Part shown: in pieces, positions 10,560-22,495 of the stretch
Position numbering within the stretch: the first letter of the stretch is position 1
How the letters are laid out: every line of letters begins with the position of its first letter
Assembly: GCA_963930775.1 (NCBI GenBank)
Contig: OZ005698.1
Span: forward strand, 4,966,501 to 5,030,500
Length of the DNA stretch: 64,000 nucleotides
From: Cliona cf. orientalis
Lineage: Eukaryota > Porifera > Demospongiae > Clionaida > Clionaidae
Reading direction: 5' to 3'
Notes under the pieces: generated by a model
What the model saw: the letters and a program-made list of their open reading frames with translations, nothing else
What the model was told of the DNA's origin: nothing
Databases searched by the model: none
Translations under genes and position numbers: made by a program

Positions 10560-13500
10560 CTAATCCCCCCTGCTTTCTCTTGCCTTTGGTTCTACTCTCT
10601 TGCTTGTCATTCTTTCCATTTCTTCCTCAACCAATGCTTGGTACTCTTCTTCAGCACATCTAGAGAACAATATTATTAGTAGATACCAAGTTGCACACAC
10701 AATATCAATGGTCTAACTTCTGTGCCTCAATTTCCCTCTCATATTGTACTTTGGCTAAGTCTGCCCTTATCTTTCTCTCATTCATCTGGATGGACATGAA
10801 TCCGTCAATAATAAATATTGACCACGACAAACTATACAACTCAAACAACTGAAAAGTCTCTTATGCATGGTCTATAGGTGCATCACCTGCTCCCTGAGTT
10901 CCTCAGCTCTCTTGAGCTGTTCTTCTTCTTCACGTTTGGACTGCCGAGCTGTCAGCTGACTCATAGACTCCATCTCTTGAAGTAATTCTTCACGGCGTTG
11001 GATTGATTCAGCCTGAGATCACAAAGAGTTTATGACTCCAGTAATCATGCTGTGGAATATCTGCCGTCGAAACGATCTCCCTAGTGATCCACACCCAATA
11101 CAGACTTCCCTATTCCATAACGTAACAACCGAGCCAATTCCAAAAGTCTTATGAAGGCTAGCTATAGATGATGTGGTAGGTGTTGTACAAAGTAATAAAT
11201 CTATGAGCAATCTATGGATAACGTGCTCAATGCATGTACATGTATGTTGATGTGACTAACCTCCTTTCCAGCAGTGCTGGCATTTTAGGAACAGATACTT
11301 TCTCAATAGCTACATGTAACAGCTCCTTTTACCTAATTGCCTCATGCTAATGATACAATCTCTTCATATGACTATGTGTCAGCCCAAACACTCCAATTCA
11401 AGGGTCACCATGCATCAGTGCCTGCTCAGGTACTGAATGTACACACAAAATTACAGTGAACCTGTTGTGCTTTCAGATTATCCAGTTTCCTATCAATTTG
11501 TTGCTGCCTTTCTGCCATTACCTGTAAGAAAAATTAATCAATACTCACATGAATTATGCTCATGATCATTATGAATTATCTTTGAAGCAGTCTCCATACC
11601 TCAGCCATAAGTCTCTCTCTAGCTAGTTTTTCTCGTTCCCATTCAGCTTCTCTCTTACGCCACATTCTTGCCACCTCCTCTCTGGTAAAATAACAATAGA
11701 AGAGTATTAAATATGTTTGCAAGCCCCGGTTGAGGTTGAAAATACTCCTTCAGTTCATGCCAACTCACTGGTATAATATATTAAGCTCAGCTTCTCTTTC
11801 CTTCTCCACTCTCAGCTGATCGGCAATTATCTGAGCATTCATTTAAATTAAAATTAATAGGGACTGAACTATTCAGTTAACCAACAGATCAAAACCTTGT
11901 AAACAAAGAGTGAGAAAAATAAAAGCAGCTTTAAATACCGAGCCTTCAAATTAGGCACACTATTCTGATAGTACTTTAATAATTATGCAGGTCCACAAGA
12001 CACAATCAACTCAAGGGAACATTTATATAATATTATACCATATAAGCTATGATACTATAGAGTGGATAACTTTGGTTAGCACTAAATTTGTCTCATTTGA
12101 TACTGGTGTGGTGATCTGAATGCTCAGTGTGCATGAGATTTTAAATTTGGTGACCAAAAATTTCAAAGTCGCCGAACTAAAACCTTGCCAAGTTTCCCTG
12201 CTATATGATAGTACTATTATAGTGTGCACAGTGAAAGGATCAAATTAGCTACACATGGCATGAACACACCTCCTTCATCCATTCGACATCAGCCTTAGCC
12301 TTCTCCCTCCTGGCTGTTTGGACCAGCTCATCAACCTTTTCCTATACAAGATGGGCATGCACATCACTTTGTCTCGTGTAAATGGTTAACCCCAAAAGCA
12401 TACCTTCTCCACCAAATCATTTAAGATCTTCATGTCCAACTCCTTTATCAAGATATAGTACAAAAGCATAAACTGAGAGTATGAGATAACGGTTAAGGCT
12501 CATACCAGTGCTTCTTGAATCTGCTGGCTCTTCCTCTTCATCTGAGCCTTGTGTTGGTGCAAAAGCAACCGTCTGGAAGAAATGAATGGCTTGTTGCTTT
12601 TCAAATTTGTGCATGGAGAGCATGTCAACATACCCTAATTCAGTTTTCTTTTGTACCTCCTTCAATCTCTTCCTCTCTTCTTCCTGACATAGTATGACAG
12701 CCATTATGTACTACAGCATGCTAAAGTCATCATAACTCACTTACCACATTTTCCAATTCCATCTGCTGCTGAATCAGTAAGGCCTGTTGATGTTCTAACA
12801 ATGCAGCCTGAAGTATTACGAACTTTAATGGTCTACACCTACTTTACGGCGGTACACATTTGCGTTTAAAGTACGTTTTGCCAAGAACACACATCTTGGT
12901 ACTAACTAGAATGGCAGCTACACTCTCTTCATGATCATACTTTTCATATGAACATGTGGTTACCTCTTCTTCCCTTTGCTTTATCTCTGCCATCTGCTGC
13001 CTGAGCACCTCTGCATGCTCCCGTTCCTCCCTGAATTAACACATTCAACGATATTAAAATAATGATGATGCCAAAGAATCGGCTACCGTTTATGCCGCTT
13101 TCTCTCTTCTTCCTCAAGCTTCAAAGCTGCTAACCTCTCTTCCTCCATCTCAATTCCATACCTACAAAAACATCACTCCCATAATGCAATAGGATAAATC
13201 TATTGCTACCAGCAGGATGTGCATTTGAGGGAAGGCAAAGCTACAGTGATGTGCCTATGAAGGTCTGAGGTGTGTTCCTAATAGCCTCGTTCCCAGGCTC
13301 TCCCCCTCCTCTTTATTTTATACGCGCGATTATTTGCAGACCAGAAATTTTAAGTCATCAGTTGCAAAACTTTGCCTTTTAGAGGTACGTGTATAGAATC
13401 AAATCTAGGAGAGCATACCTATACAACGTACTACAGTACATGTACAGTAATTATTTTCTACAGATGATAGGTTGGTTATGCACTCCCAGGGTAGCTGCAA

Positions 13501-15154
13501 TGTACATGTACATGCAGAGGGTATGCTTACCTTTGCTTCTCCCTGGTTATCAATTCCAACTCCTGTTGCAAACAAAAACATTCAGTGATTGATTAAGTAC
13601 AAATTACGGGATTCACATCCAGATACTTAAACACTTAATCCTAATTATAATGGGTCATTGCATGTTGAATACATGTGTGTATACACCTGTTGTCTTGTTT
13701 GAATCTGGTTCTCCCACTCTTCTTGAGCAGACTGCTGCAATTGTTGTGACTCTAGCTTACGGAGCTCAGGGCAGTTGATTCGCCATTGCTCATGAAGCTT
13801 CTCTTTAGCTACCTAAAAATTGTCAACTTAACTTTATTATGTCCTTGGTGTTGGAGATATACACTGAGCAGTTATCAATTCAACCACGTATGTTCTATCT
13901 TCATCCTTATTATGTATCTTATAATCTTACTTTCTTCCTCTCTTCTTCTCGTCTGGATTTCAGCTGTGTTGCCCTGATACAAAATGTCCATAAATATAAA
14001 TTAAAGATAAAACCTTCACTTACCTATCTTTCATGGAGACCACTTTATCTGGTGTAAGTTCTTTTAGTTCTTGCTACAAATGGAATAATTATTGGTTTAG
14101 AATAGAACATTTGCAGTAGCTATTTACCCACACACAAGCACAAGGATCAAGGACATTATTTTATCCACTAGTATTTGGCATAAACATTATTAGCTATTTA
14201 AAGAATAATGAGCCTAAATCGTTCCTATGCCAGTGAATAGAGATTTTTCACCCTTTGGGCTTCTTCAGGTGTAAGCTAGCAGACAAGCTGCAAGAACAAT
14301 GTACACCCTCAAAGGAACAATGAAAGCTGAAAATTAAGTACCTCCAATTGCTTCATTTCATTGTCCAGTAACACCCTCAGTTTTGCCCTTCTTTCCATCA
14401 ATAGTTTTCTCTTGTCTTCTGCTTTTGCTTTGGTGCTATAAGCCTCCATGCTGTGGGGGAGATTCAGTACGTGCAATTCTTTCTATAGCTGAGAGGATTC
14501 ATTCATACTGTAATACCAGCCAATAAAATTAATTTGGAGTTCTACTTCAGAATAATATTATTTTGTCTATACAATTGCCAACTGATGATGCTCACATCAC
14601 AGTACACAATTGTGAGGGGTAGGAGGGCACCAGTCATGTTCTGACATCATTGATCATACTGAATGATATAATATTGTAATACTATAGCCAGAAATTTGCA
14701 CCAGGAGAAAATTTTGCCAATTTTGTGACCTGCTCTCATTGGTGAAGTTTTGCCCTGTGTTGATGACCATGGATATGGTGACCTTCACCACATTGGTACT
14801 TTATTCCATCAAATAAGTTTGTAATACAAAGGTAGCTGGGCTTGGTAAATTTTTGTCCAGTGAAAATGATCTACATAGTATCTATAACAATTTAAGTACC
14901 TCTACATACAATGTGCACGGTTATCTAATATCATAATAATTATTGTACAGATCGATCTACCTGTTTTGAAATGATTTGGAAGAGGTCCAAGCTTGTTGCT
15001 TACTGGATTGAATGTTGGAGTCACTGAAGTACTGGGAATGTTGAGACCATTTCTGTTTAATATCACTCTCGTGTGCTTGCCTAGCCATCCTTTGCTCGGC
15101 TTGGACCTTACTACTGTGAGTGATGTAGTAGGGGCGAAGGGTTGGCAGAGCCAT
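10560..15154 (-). CDS. TCHP: Trichoplein keratin filament-binding protein
   Basis: About 20 short exons on the minus strand encode a glutamate/arginine/glutamine-rich coiled coil. The N-terminus (MALPTLRPYY, then IKQKWSQHSQYFSDSNIQSS) closely follows vertebrate trichoplein. Later exons keep the family order: KEKLHEQWRINCPELRKLE, EEERKRLKEVQKKTELG, RLLLHQHKAQMKRKSQQIQ, ADVEWMKE, ARMWRKREAEWEREK and ERQQQIDRKLDNLKAQ. Exon 1 is 15154-14961 and the last exon is 10659-10560, with the stop at 10562-10560. Some middle exons are under 40 bp, so individual edges may be wrong by a few bases. Trichoplein sits at centrioles and basal bodies, activates Aurora A to restrain cilium assembly, and binds keratin filaments in vertebrates. 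Sponges lack typical keratins, so the centriolar role is the likely one (inference). The gene lies head-to-head with KDM8. Confidence 0.93.
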
Positions 15155-15428
15155 AGTCTATACTGCTACACCACACTATTTTTAATATCTGGAGAGCAGG
15201 AAATATAAAATATCCATAATTTTGCACACAACTAGGCAAATGGAGCATTAAAGGACTGCCACCAGGTGGTATCCCCTCCCCCATCTAAATGCAATCTTGC
15301 TGCAATGGCAAAGCATGTAAATAATTACTAGAACTCTCTGGGCACTATCCAGAGGAACAATGAACCTGTGCACCAATTAAGAGTTGCACTAGTAAGTTTA
15401 TTTAATATATGATGCTTAAAATATGGGT

Positions 15429-15486
15429 AGTCCGAGGCTATAGCATCTATAAATAATTATAATTGTAGATGCTATAGCTTCGGACT
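15429..15486. repeat. 58-bp hairpin in the TCHP-KDM8 promoter interval
   Basis: AGTCCGAGGCTATAGCATCT at 15429 pairs with AGATGCTATAGCTTCGGACT ending at 15486, with one mismatch and a 16-bp AT-rich loop. It sits within the 627-bp interval between divergent start codons, so it could be a short transposon relic or a cruciform. Confidence 0.75.
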
Positions 15487-15732
15487 AACTATGTAAATGA
15501 CAGTGCCTACATAACAGTCCTAGTATTAAAATCAACTCTAAAGAGTTGTGTGTTCAAACCGATCCAGCATACTCAAACACAAGACCATAGCTAGTATTAA
15601 AGCTGATATCGAGCTGCTCCCCTGCCCCTCCCCAGCCAATATAAACATACACAGACTGACAAACTCACTTAGCAACGCAGCTGGTCTGAAGACAACACTG
15701 TCTGGTAGGCACTAATTAGAGCAAAATTATCA

Positions 15733-15774
15733 GGTAAAGATCGTCAGGTTGCCCAGCGGATGACGATCTTTACC
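15733..15774. promoter_or_regulatory. Inverted pair of GGTAAAGATCGTC motifs just upstream of KDM8
   Basis: GGTAAAGATCGTC at 15733-15745 faces its exact reverse complement GACGATCTTTACC at 15762-15774, 8 bp before the KDM8 start codon. The arrangement suggests a dimer-binding site or a 5' leader hairpin. The same motif recurs upstream of other genes in the window. Confidence 0.5.
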
Positions 15775-15781
15775 AATCATT

Positions 15782-18700
15782 ATGGCTACTTGCAATGGCG
15801 AAGGCACAGTAATGGCGAAGGAATTTCTATCAAAGGCTACTGCAGATAATTCTGTGTCTCGGTTTCTTGACAGATTAGAGCAAACTAATGATGTCTGTAG
15901 TCATTCCTTATGCCAGGCTCTCCACAGATCCTTTCACTCGTTAATTGTGAGCTATACAGTCTCCTCAGCTTCCCCCTCCGCTTCTGAAGAAGGTACTTTA
16001 GCAGAAGAAAGTTCCTTAGTTTGGCAGAAAGAGAATGAGTCTGGCCATTTTTGGGCAGAGGTTGCACTGGATTTCTCATGGAGAAAATTGAACAGCAACC
16101 ACTGGAAGGACGTTGAATTGATATGGAGAGAAGTCTATGCCACTGCTGCTCTCTTTAAAGCTCTAAGCCTGCTGAGGGCCGGACAAATGCAAGAAGCCCT
16201 TATTGAGATAGACAAGGGGATACTCTTGGGTGCCCCTGTGTTTGATGATATTTTGAAGAAGTTTGCGAGTACATTGACAAATGAAGCACAAGTAGCACAG
16301 CAGATATCAAAATCACAGCAGGATATAGATACAAACAATTTTTCACTTGAAGGTGATAGTGTCTCGGCACAAACAAACAAATGCAAACCAGAAGCTAGAA
16401 AAGTCACTTTTCGAAACTATATATCTTATTGTGAATCATCATCCAGTGATAAGGACTTACTGTCAGTTAGAACTTATCCACGTAACGGTGTAGAAGGCTC
16501 GTTCTCTGTAGATCCTTCCACTGTACCTCTCATTGATATGACTCGAAGGATTGCAGTAGTCAACTGCCCTTCTCTTGAGGAGTTTTACCATAATCACATG
16601 ACATGTTCAGCCTCAGTTGTTATCAGTGGGGCGATGGATCATTGGCCTGCCTGTACCACAAGAAAGTGGAGGTACACACTCGATACATAATAATTTATTA
16701 TATTATGTAAATGTACGCTGCCATGTTTTGCATGATGTATTAATTTGTATGAATAGATTATCAAGGCTGGGAATATACATGACAAAAAATGGGCATGCTG
16801 TTTAATACTGTTTGAATGCCTAGATGAACCCGAGCAGGCATTAGTAGGATGGTCTCCCTCCTGGCCCTGGTTTGGGATTGGTTGTGAATCCTAAACTTTC
16901 ATGTATTGTGATGTACATATGTTTGCTGTTCAGTTTGGATTATCTGAAGCAGATTGCTGGCCCCAGAACTGTTCCCATAGAGCTTGGCTATCGATACACT
17001 GACAAAGAATGGACTCAGAAACTCATGACACTGTCGGAGTTTATCACCAATCATGTATCCAACAAAGTAAGCAGTGATAATTATAGGTGTGATATACCGT
17101 AGGTCGGGTTTTAATTGCGAGTATCTATTAATTGCGAATTGCGAGTTTTTCTACGCTTCGCAATTAATAGATTCGCAAACATAAACGTGCACGTATACTA
17201 CGGTACGGTACGGGGTCGTCCATTGCAATTTGGCCTGACTTGACTAGAACGCAATTATTAAACTACGTAATTAAAACCCGTCCTACGGTAGTATTGTGGT
17301 GTGACAGTATATACATACATGTTATATATGTATATATTATATTCATGTCTATTAGGCAGGAGATGCAGTTGTAGGATATTTGGCACAGCATCAATTGTTT
17401 GATCAGGTACATGTACTAAGTCTTGCATAAAATAATGCAACCAGCACTCATTGGCTAGTTAAAATATCACACACAAAGATCACTGGGGCACTAAATATGA
17501 TCACGGCAAGGAGTGCTCATTTGTGTCTAAGCACTGTTCATTAGATAGTTCATAACGCACTGACGGGTGTCCCACACACCTCCCTATCCTTTTGCCATGG
17601 GGGATGGGAGGATGCAGGTATGTGCAGTGGGGTGGCATCAGTGGTTGCTGCATTTGTAAAAAATTGTGTATCCTATTAAAGGAAATACTATTATGTGTAC
17701 AGAATTATTACCCCGCGCGCATGCGCAAGGGGTAAAGTAATCGGTTGTGTCGTCGTCGTCGTCGTCGTCGTCGTTAGCACAAAAATCGCCATATCTCGAG
17801 ATGTAGGCGTCTAAGCGACTCGCAAGCACAACGAATCAATCGAATTCGGCGAAAAAATGGCTTCAGTGTGCGTCAAATCGAGGGATACGGTCCACGAGCG
17901 TCACAAATAGTGCATGTTTGTTGGCCACCGTAGCCACGCCTATCGACAGTGCCCAGCAATGCATAATACATGCCATATGCTTTCTGCTCATGCGCACAAC
18001 TGACAAGCGTATGACTGGTAAAGGTCGTCGATGTTCTAAATCATGTAATTCTCGTGAAGTGACTGAAATCTGAAGCCCCATGGAATCAATCAGTATGTAA
18101 GATAGCTATACTATTATTACAACAAAATATAGGTACAAGTTCATGTCTTCCTAGTCTGGGTGCAGAGAGGGCTGTTTCAAGTGTCACCAGAACAATTAAG
18201 CAGCATTTCCATTATTTCTCTCAAGTTCACAAAAGTATAGCCATGCACCGAAAATAAATCTATAGATTGCACAATGTGCGCGCGGGGTATGTGCTCTACA
18301 GAGCTCTAGTTGTTACTGTTTTTTTTTTGTGTATGCTAGATCCCAGAGTTGAGGGATGACATAGTTGTTCCAGAGTACTGCTACTTGACCCCTATTTGGG
18401 GTAAGGATCATGTTCCACTGACATCATCAGTGGAAGGTGGGGAGGATGATGATCGTGTCAGAATCAATGCTTGGTTTGGACCAAGTGGTACAGTCTCTCC
18501 TCTGCATTATGATCCTGATCACAATCTGCTATGCCAGGTAAATCTTGTACACTATTGATTCTTACGTGCAAGTACAAAAACATGTAAGTTCACCTTACTC
18601 ACTTTAGGTGGTTGGTCGAAAGTACATCCGACTCTATGACACAGAGCAAAGTGTTCACCTTTACCCTCATGAGGGACTGCTCAACAACACAAGTCAGGTA

Positions 18701-19441
18701 CTTCAGTTACAATATTATTAATGACCTAAGGACTAGAGTAGTCTCTCTCTCTCTCCATTAGGGGGGCTTGTCCAAAGTCCTTGTGGAAAAATTAACGTCA
18801 TTAGGGGGGGAGGGGGTCTTGGTCCATGACGTTTTACAACTGCATTGTCAGCAAATTTTAGCTTGAGTTGTGTTATGCATTCTTGTGGTTGAACAAGTCC
18901 AGACATGCCTCCCAGCAGTGTCAAAATTTGCATTTTAGTGACAGCTGATGTAGCTAAAAGTGTACACATAGCTACAGGCAAGCAAGAAACTGTCAAAGGA
19001 GCACAGGTATGCAAAGAATCCATGAAGGCATAGCTAGCACTGTAGCCTGTAGAAATACAAGTAAATACAGAATGTGTAGGCTAAATGGAGCAGAATCAGA
19101 GTTTTCAGTGTTGAATCTTAGTTACTGAAATGCTGTGACGTTAAGAGGGAGGGGGGTTAAAATATTAACGTCATAATGACGTTAATTTTTCCACAAGGAG
19201 TTTGGACAAGCCCCCTAATAGATGAACATAATATTGATCATAATAATAATTATTACAAATTTTACATTTCTTTCAGGTGGACTGTGAAGTTCCCGATGTG
19301 GAAAAGTTTCCCCTATTTCCTGAGGCTGTCTACTCAGAATTCATCCTCCATCCAGGACAGATGCTCTACATACCACCTAAGCACTGGCATTATGTTAGGG
19401 CGTTGGACATCAGTTTTTCTGTCAGTTTTTGGTGGAATTAG
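15782..19441 (+). CDS. KDM8: JmjC-domain hydroxylase/demethylase KDM8 (JMJD5)
   Basis: Six exons join in phase: 15782-16671, 16934-17066, 17356-17406, 18340-18537, 18608-18697 and 19277-19441, giving 508 residues against 416 in the human protein; the extra length is in the N-terminal half. The N-terminal helical region includes [19 protein letters not shown]. The JmjC core is clear: [81 protein letters not shown] and [19 protein letters not shown], ending SVSFWWN. The iron triad HxD...H (HYD and the later HWHYV histidine) is intact, so it should be active with Fe(II) and 2-oxoglutarate. KDM8 is reported as an arginyl C3-hydroxylase and a regulator of histone tails and the cell cycle. Introns 2, 3 and 5 each hold a transposon-like element. 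Confidence 0.96.
17095..17290. mobile_element. ~196-bp inverted-repeat element in KDM8 intron 2
   Basis: TACCGTAGGTCGGGTTTTAA at the left end pairs with TTAAAACCCGTCCTACGGTA at the right end. The interior repeats AATTGCGA and AATAGATTCGC. No coding capacity, so a MITE. Its termini resemble those of the element at 40400-40849 (TACCGTATGGCGGGTAATTT). Confidence 0.75.
17700..18095 (+). mobile_element. Element A, full copy 1 (KDM8 intron 3)
   Basis: A ~400-bp repeat beginning ATTACCCCGCGCGCATGCGC, followed by a GTC/GTT triplet run, ATATCTCGAGATGTAGGCG, a CATGCGCACAAC stretch and GGTAAAGGTCGTCGATG at 18017, ending near CCCCATGGAATCAATC. A second full copy lies inverted at 20840-21220, and partial copies are near 27830-27990 and 47110-47310. 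It carries both the GCGCATGCGC palindrome and the GGTAAAGGTCGTC motif seen at host promoters. No ORF of note. Confidence 0.8.
18757..19219. mobile_element. Inverted-repeat element in KDM8 intron 5
   Basis: Left end TTAGGGGGGCTTGTCCAAAG pairs with right end TTTGGACAAGCCCCCTAA. Just inside each end lies an AATTAACGTCAT-type stretch. A related copy is nested at about 30932-31334. Non-coding, about 460 bp. Confidence 0.8.
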
Positions 19442-19591
19442 AAAGACGCAAACATTAATTTTGTACTCGCAAATAATATTAGAAAGAGCATATGAATTAT
19501 CGACCCTGTACCAAGTCAGGGCCACTATATGGTGCGCAATAATTGAAATTAAAATATTAAAATTAGTAAATCGGTCCATGATCGGTCGAAG

Positions 19592-22300
19592 ATGTCTCAT
19601 AAACTCTGCACAACGTTGAAAACGTACGGGCCCAAGCCGCGTTTCTTTAGGCTTGAGGAAGGAGGGGATGAGTATATGCTGGGTTCAGAAGTAGGAAACT
19701 ATCTGCGGCTGTTTCGTGGCGATCTCTATAAGAAGTATCCTGGACTATGGAAAAGAAAAATGACCGGAGAAGAGCGTCGACATGCCAGCGAACAGATAGG
19801 CTACGGCTACAATACTATTTCCACGAACGTACAGATAGTGAAGGCTTCAGAAGTGGAGGATATGCTGTCTGGTAATGATGATAAGTACAGGTCTGCAGCT
19901 GGATTTGAATCTGTATCTTACTCCAACGTGGAGCGGACACCCTCCCTCCAGCACAGTGGCTCCACTGGGAGCAGGAGCTCTAAGAAGAACACGTGGATAC
20001 CACAGATATCCAGCAGCAGTTCCTATCATTTGGATGCAGTGCCGTGTGCCACAACCATCAAGAAATATAAAACAAATGAAAAGCGGTTAAAGAACTTCGA
20101 CACATTGTAAGTGCGTCGTTGGGTACCCAGACCTTTTTTTAACTACCGTAGTGTTCCAGGTAAACACCCATGGGTGCTTAAACATAAATCGCAATTTTGG
20201 GCCACATGGGCACTTAACCGGAATCAAAATTTCATACGTTTGCATAGAAGCTGCTACACTGGCCCCTTGAAATGCAGTACATACCCAGGAGTGGGTGCTT
20301 GCCTGGGACACTACGGTATGTCATTGTACATGTATTTCATCTCTGCAGCTATGATGACAAGAACCCCCCTGCTCTCTATGAAGCTGCAGCCATGCCAGAG
20401 GTTTTAGTACCGATACGACTGGACATTGACATTGAGGGACAAAAGTTGAGAGACACGTTCACATGGAATAAGAATGGTAAGAGGGGTACCACTATCTTTG
20501 AGTGATTGTACCATAGCTGCCAGCTGTCCTGGAATGGCTATAATTTGGCTCCATATCGTGATTGTGTCTGGGATTGCTAGATTCAGTAGCAATCTCCTGG
20601 GGTCCATGCATTTTTAGTGGGCATGGTAGCTGGGCGGTGGTCCAAACCCTGCGCACACATTATATTGTCCCGGACTCTCGTTTGTCAACTAGAGCTCTAT
20701 GGAGCACATACCCCACGTACACATTGCACAATCTAATGGTGACACTTGAAACAGCGTTCTCTGCACCCAGACTAGGAAGACATGAACTTGTACCTATATT
20801 TTGTTGTAATAATAGTATAGCTATCTTACATAGTGATTGATTCCATGGGGCTTGAGATTTCAGTCACTATAGACATCACGAGCATTATTTAGAACATCGA
20901 CAATCTTTACCAGTCATAGGCTTGTTAGTTGTGCGCATGAGCAGAAAGCACAATGGGCATGCATCATGCATTGATGGGCACCGTCGATAGGCATGGCTAC
21001 GGTAGCCAACAAAAAGGCACTATTTGTGACATTCGTGGACTGTATCCCTCGATTTGACGCACACTGAAACTATTTCTTCGCAGAATTCGATTGATTCGTT
21101 ATATTTACGAGTTGCTTAGACACCTACATCTCGAGATATGATGATTTTTGTGCTAACGACAACAACGACGACGACATGACCAATTACTTTGCCCCTTGTG
21201 CATGCGCGTGGGGTAACTATGATGTACTGATCCACAGCTCTGAAACAGTCATGTTTCATACTGCTGCAGAGACTATGATCACCCCTGAGCAGTTTGCTGA
21301 GGTGCTCTGTGACGACCTGGAGCTGCCTTCCTCTTCCTTCTCTGCCGCCATTGCCTCCTCAATCAGACAGCAATGTGAGCAGTTCTCTGGAGACATGATC
21401 CCGGATGATGAGGAGGACAGGAGAGTCATTATCAAGGTATTATATGTACCTACAGTACAGATGGCTATATACATGTAGTCACTAATCACATTGAGCTTGC
21501 TATAGCTGACTAAGTGCATGGCTGGATGATTTGTTTGTGGGAGTTGTTGGGACACCCTGAATAGTAGTCACACCTGGAGATTAGTAAAAGCATCTGTAGT
21601 GAAAGTACATGTAATAGTAGTCAGCTAGCCTCGTCCCCAGGCCACTCCCACATACATTGAGAACATGAGAGTGGCCTGGGGACACTAGCCACCCTCAAAA
21701 TGCATAAACATAATGAAGTGAGCAGTTTAATTTTAGCAGACAGTAAATCCCTCATTCATACTATAGTGATTCTGGCAACTTACTGTTGTTGATACAACTT
21801 CTCTTTTACTTGTGTAGCTGAACATTCATGTTGGTAATATTTCACTTGTCGACCAGTTTGAGTGGGATCTCTCCAATCCCCTCAACAGCCCTGAGCTCTT
21901 TGCCAGGCAGCTCTGCGCAGACCTTGGACTTGGAGGTGAATTTGCTACCACCATTGCATACTCAATCCGTGGACAGCTCAGCTGGCATGCCCGCACATAT
22001 GCATTCAGGTTTGCTGCTGCATCGTGTAATTGTTTTCCAGCTGTTTGAGTTTTCTTTTGTATTAATCTTAGTGAGGCATTGCCTGCTATCAAGTTTCCTG
22101 TACGTCAGTTGGCTGATGCAGAACAGTGGGGACCCACAATTCAAGTGCTCACTGATGCTGAGATGGAAAAGAAGATGAGAGACCAGGACAGGAACACAAG
22201 GTATTTGATATGATATTAATAGCCATTGGATATTACGCTGTCATCAAATCACCACTGTAGGAGAATGAGAAGACTGGCTCAGGCTGCTCCAGGATGGTAG
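19592..22300 (+). CDS. SMARCB1: SWI/SNF core subunit SMARCB1 (SNF5/INI1)
   Basis: Six exons join in phase: 19592-20106, 20349-20476, 21270-21436, 21818-22008, 22072-22200 and 22261-22300, giving 389 residues against 385 in human. The N-terminal winged-helix region reads [20 protein letters not shown]. It is followed by [15 protein letters not shown], then the two SNF5 repeats ([20 protein letters not shown] and [19 protein letters not shown]) and the C-terminal coiled coil with [19 protein letters not shown]. All landmarks of the family are present. The protein is a core subunit of BAF/PBAF chromatin remodellers and contacts the nucleosome acidic patch through the basic C-terminal helix (RNTRRMRRLA). 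It starts 150 bp after the KDM8 stop and ends 195 bp before the transporter. A damaged copy of its 3' end lies at 41.4-41.8 kb. Confidence 0.97.
20144..20318. mobile_element. ~175-bp inverted-repeat element in SMARCB1 intron 1
   Basis: Left end TACCGTAGTGTTCCAGGTAA pairs with right end TTGCCTGGGACACTACGGTA. The interior includes CACCCATGGGTGCTTAAAC. Related pieces occur near 36310-36340 and 61845-61920. Non-coding MITE. Confidence 0.75.
20840..21220 (-). mobile_element. Element A, full copy 2, inverted (SMARCB1 intron 2)
   Basis: This is the reverse complement of the repeat at 17700-18095. Read on the plus strand it starts GATTGATTCCATGGGGCTTG, passes GACAATCTTTACC (20899-20911), CTACATCTCGAGATATGATG and an AACGACGACGAC run, and ends TGTGCATGCGCGTGGGGTAA. 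The two copies form a ~0.4-kb inverted repeat about 2.8 kb apart. Confidence 0.8.
21625..21690. repeat. 66-bp hairpin in SMARCB1 intron 3
   Basis: CTAGCCTCGTCCCCAGGCCA pairs with TGGCCTGGGGACACTAG across a short AT-rich loop. Probably a transposon relic. Confidence 0.7.
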
Positions 22301-22495
22301 CTGCCCATAACACTAGCACTCTATAGTAGCCCCAATATTCACATTGCTGTGCATCAGATAAGATACATATTAAATATGTAAAAATTAATTATTAATGTGT
22401 GTAAATACGATCGTTATCGCTAGCTCAGCCCCGCCCACATGAAGTTAACGCGTGTTGTATAGACCAGGGTTCAAAGGCCTGCACATTGGTTGGCA

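Noticed and set aside
17740..17775. GTC triplet run as a coding homopeptide
   Set aside because: It lies inside a non-coding repeat in an intron, and the inverted copy has a different, interrupted run.
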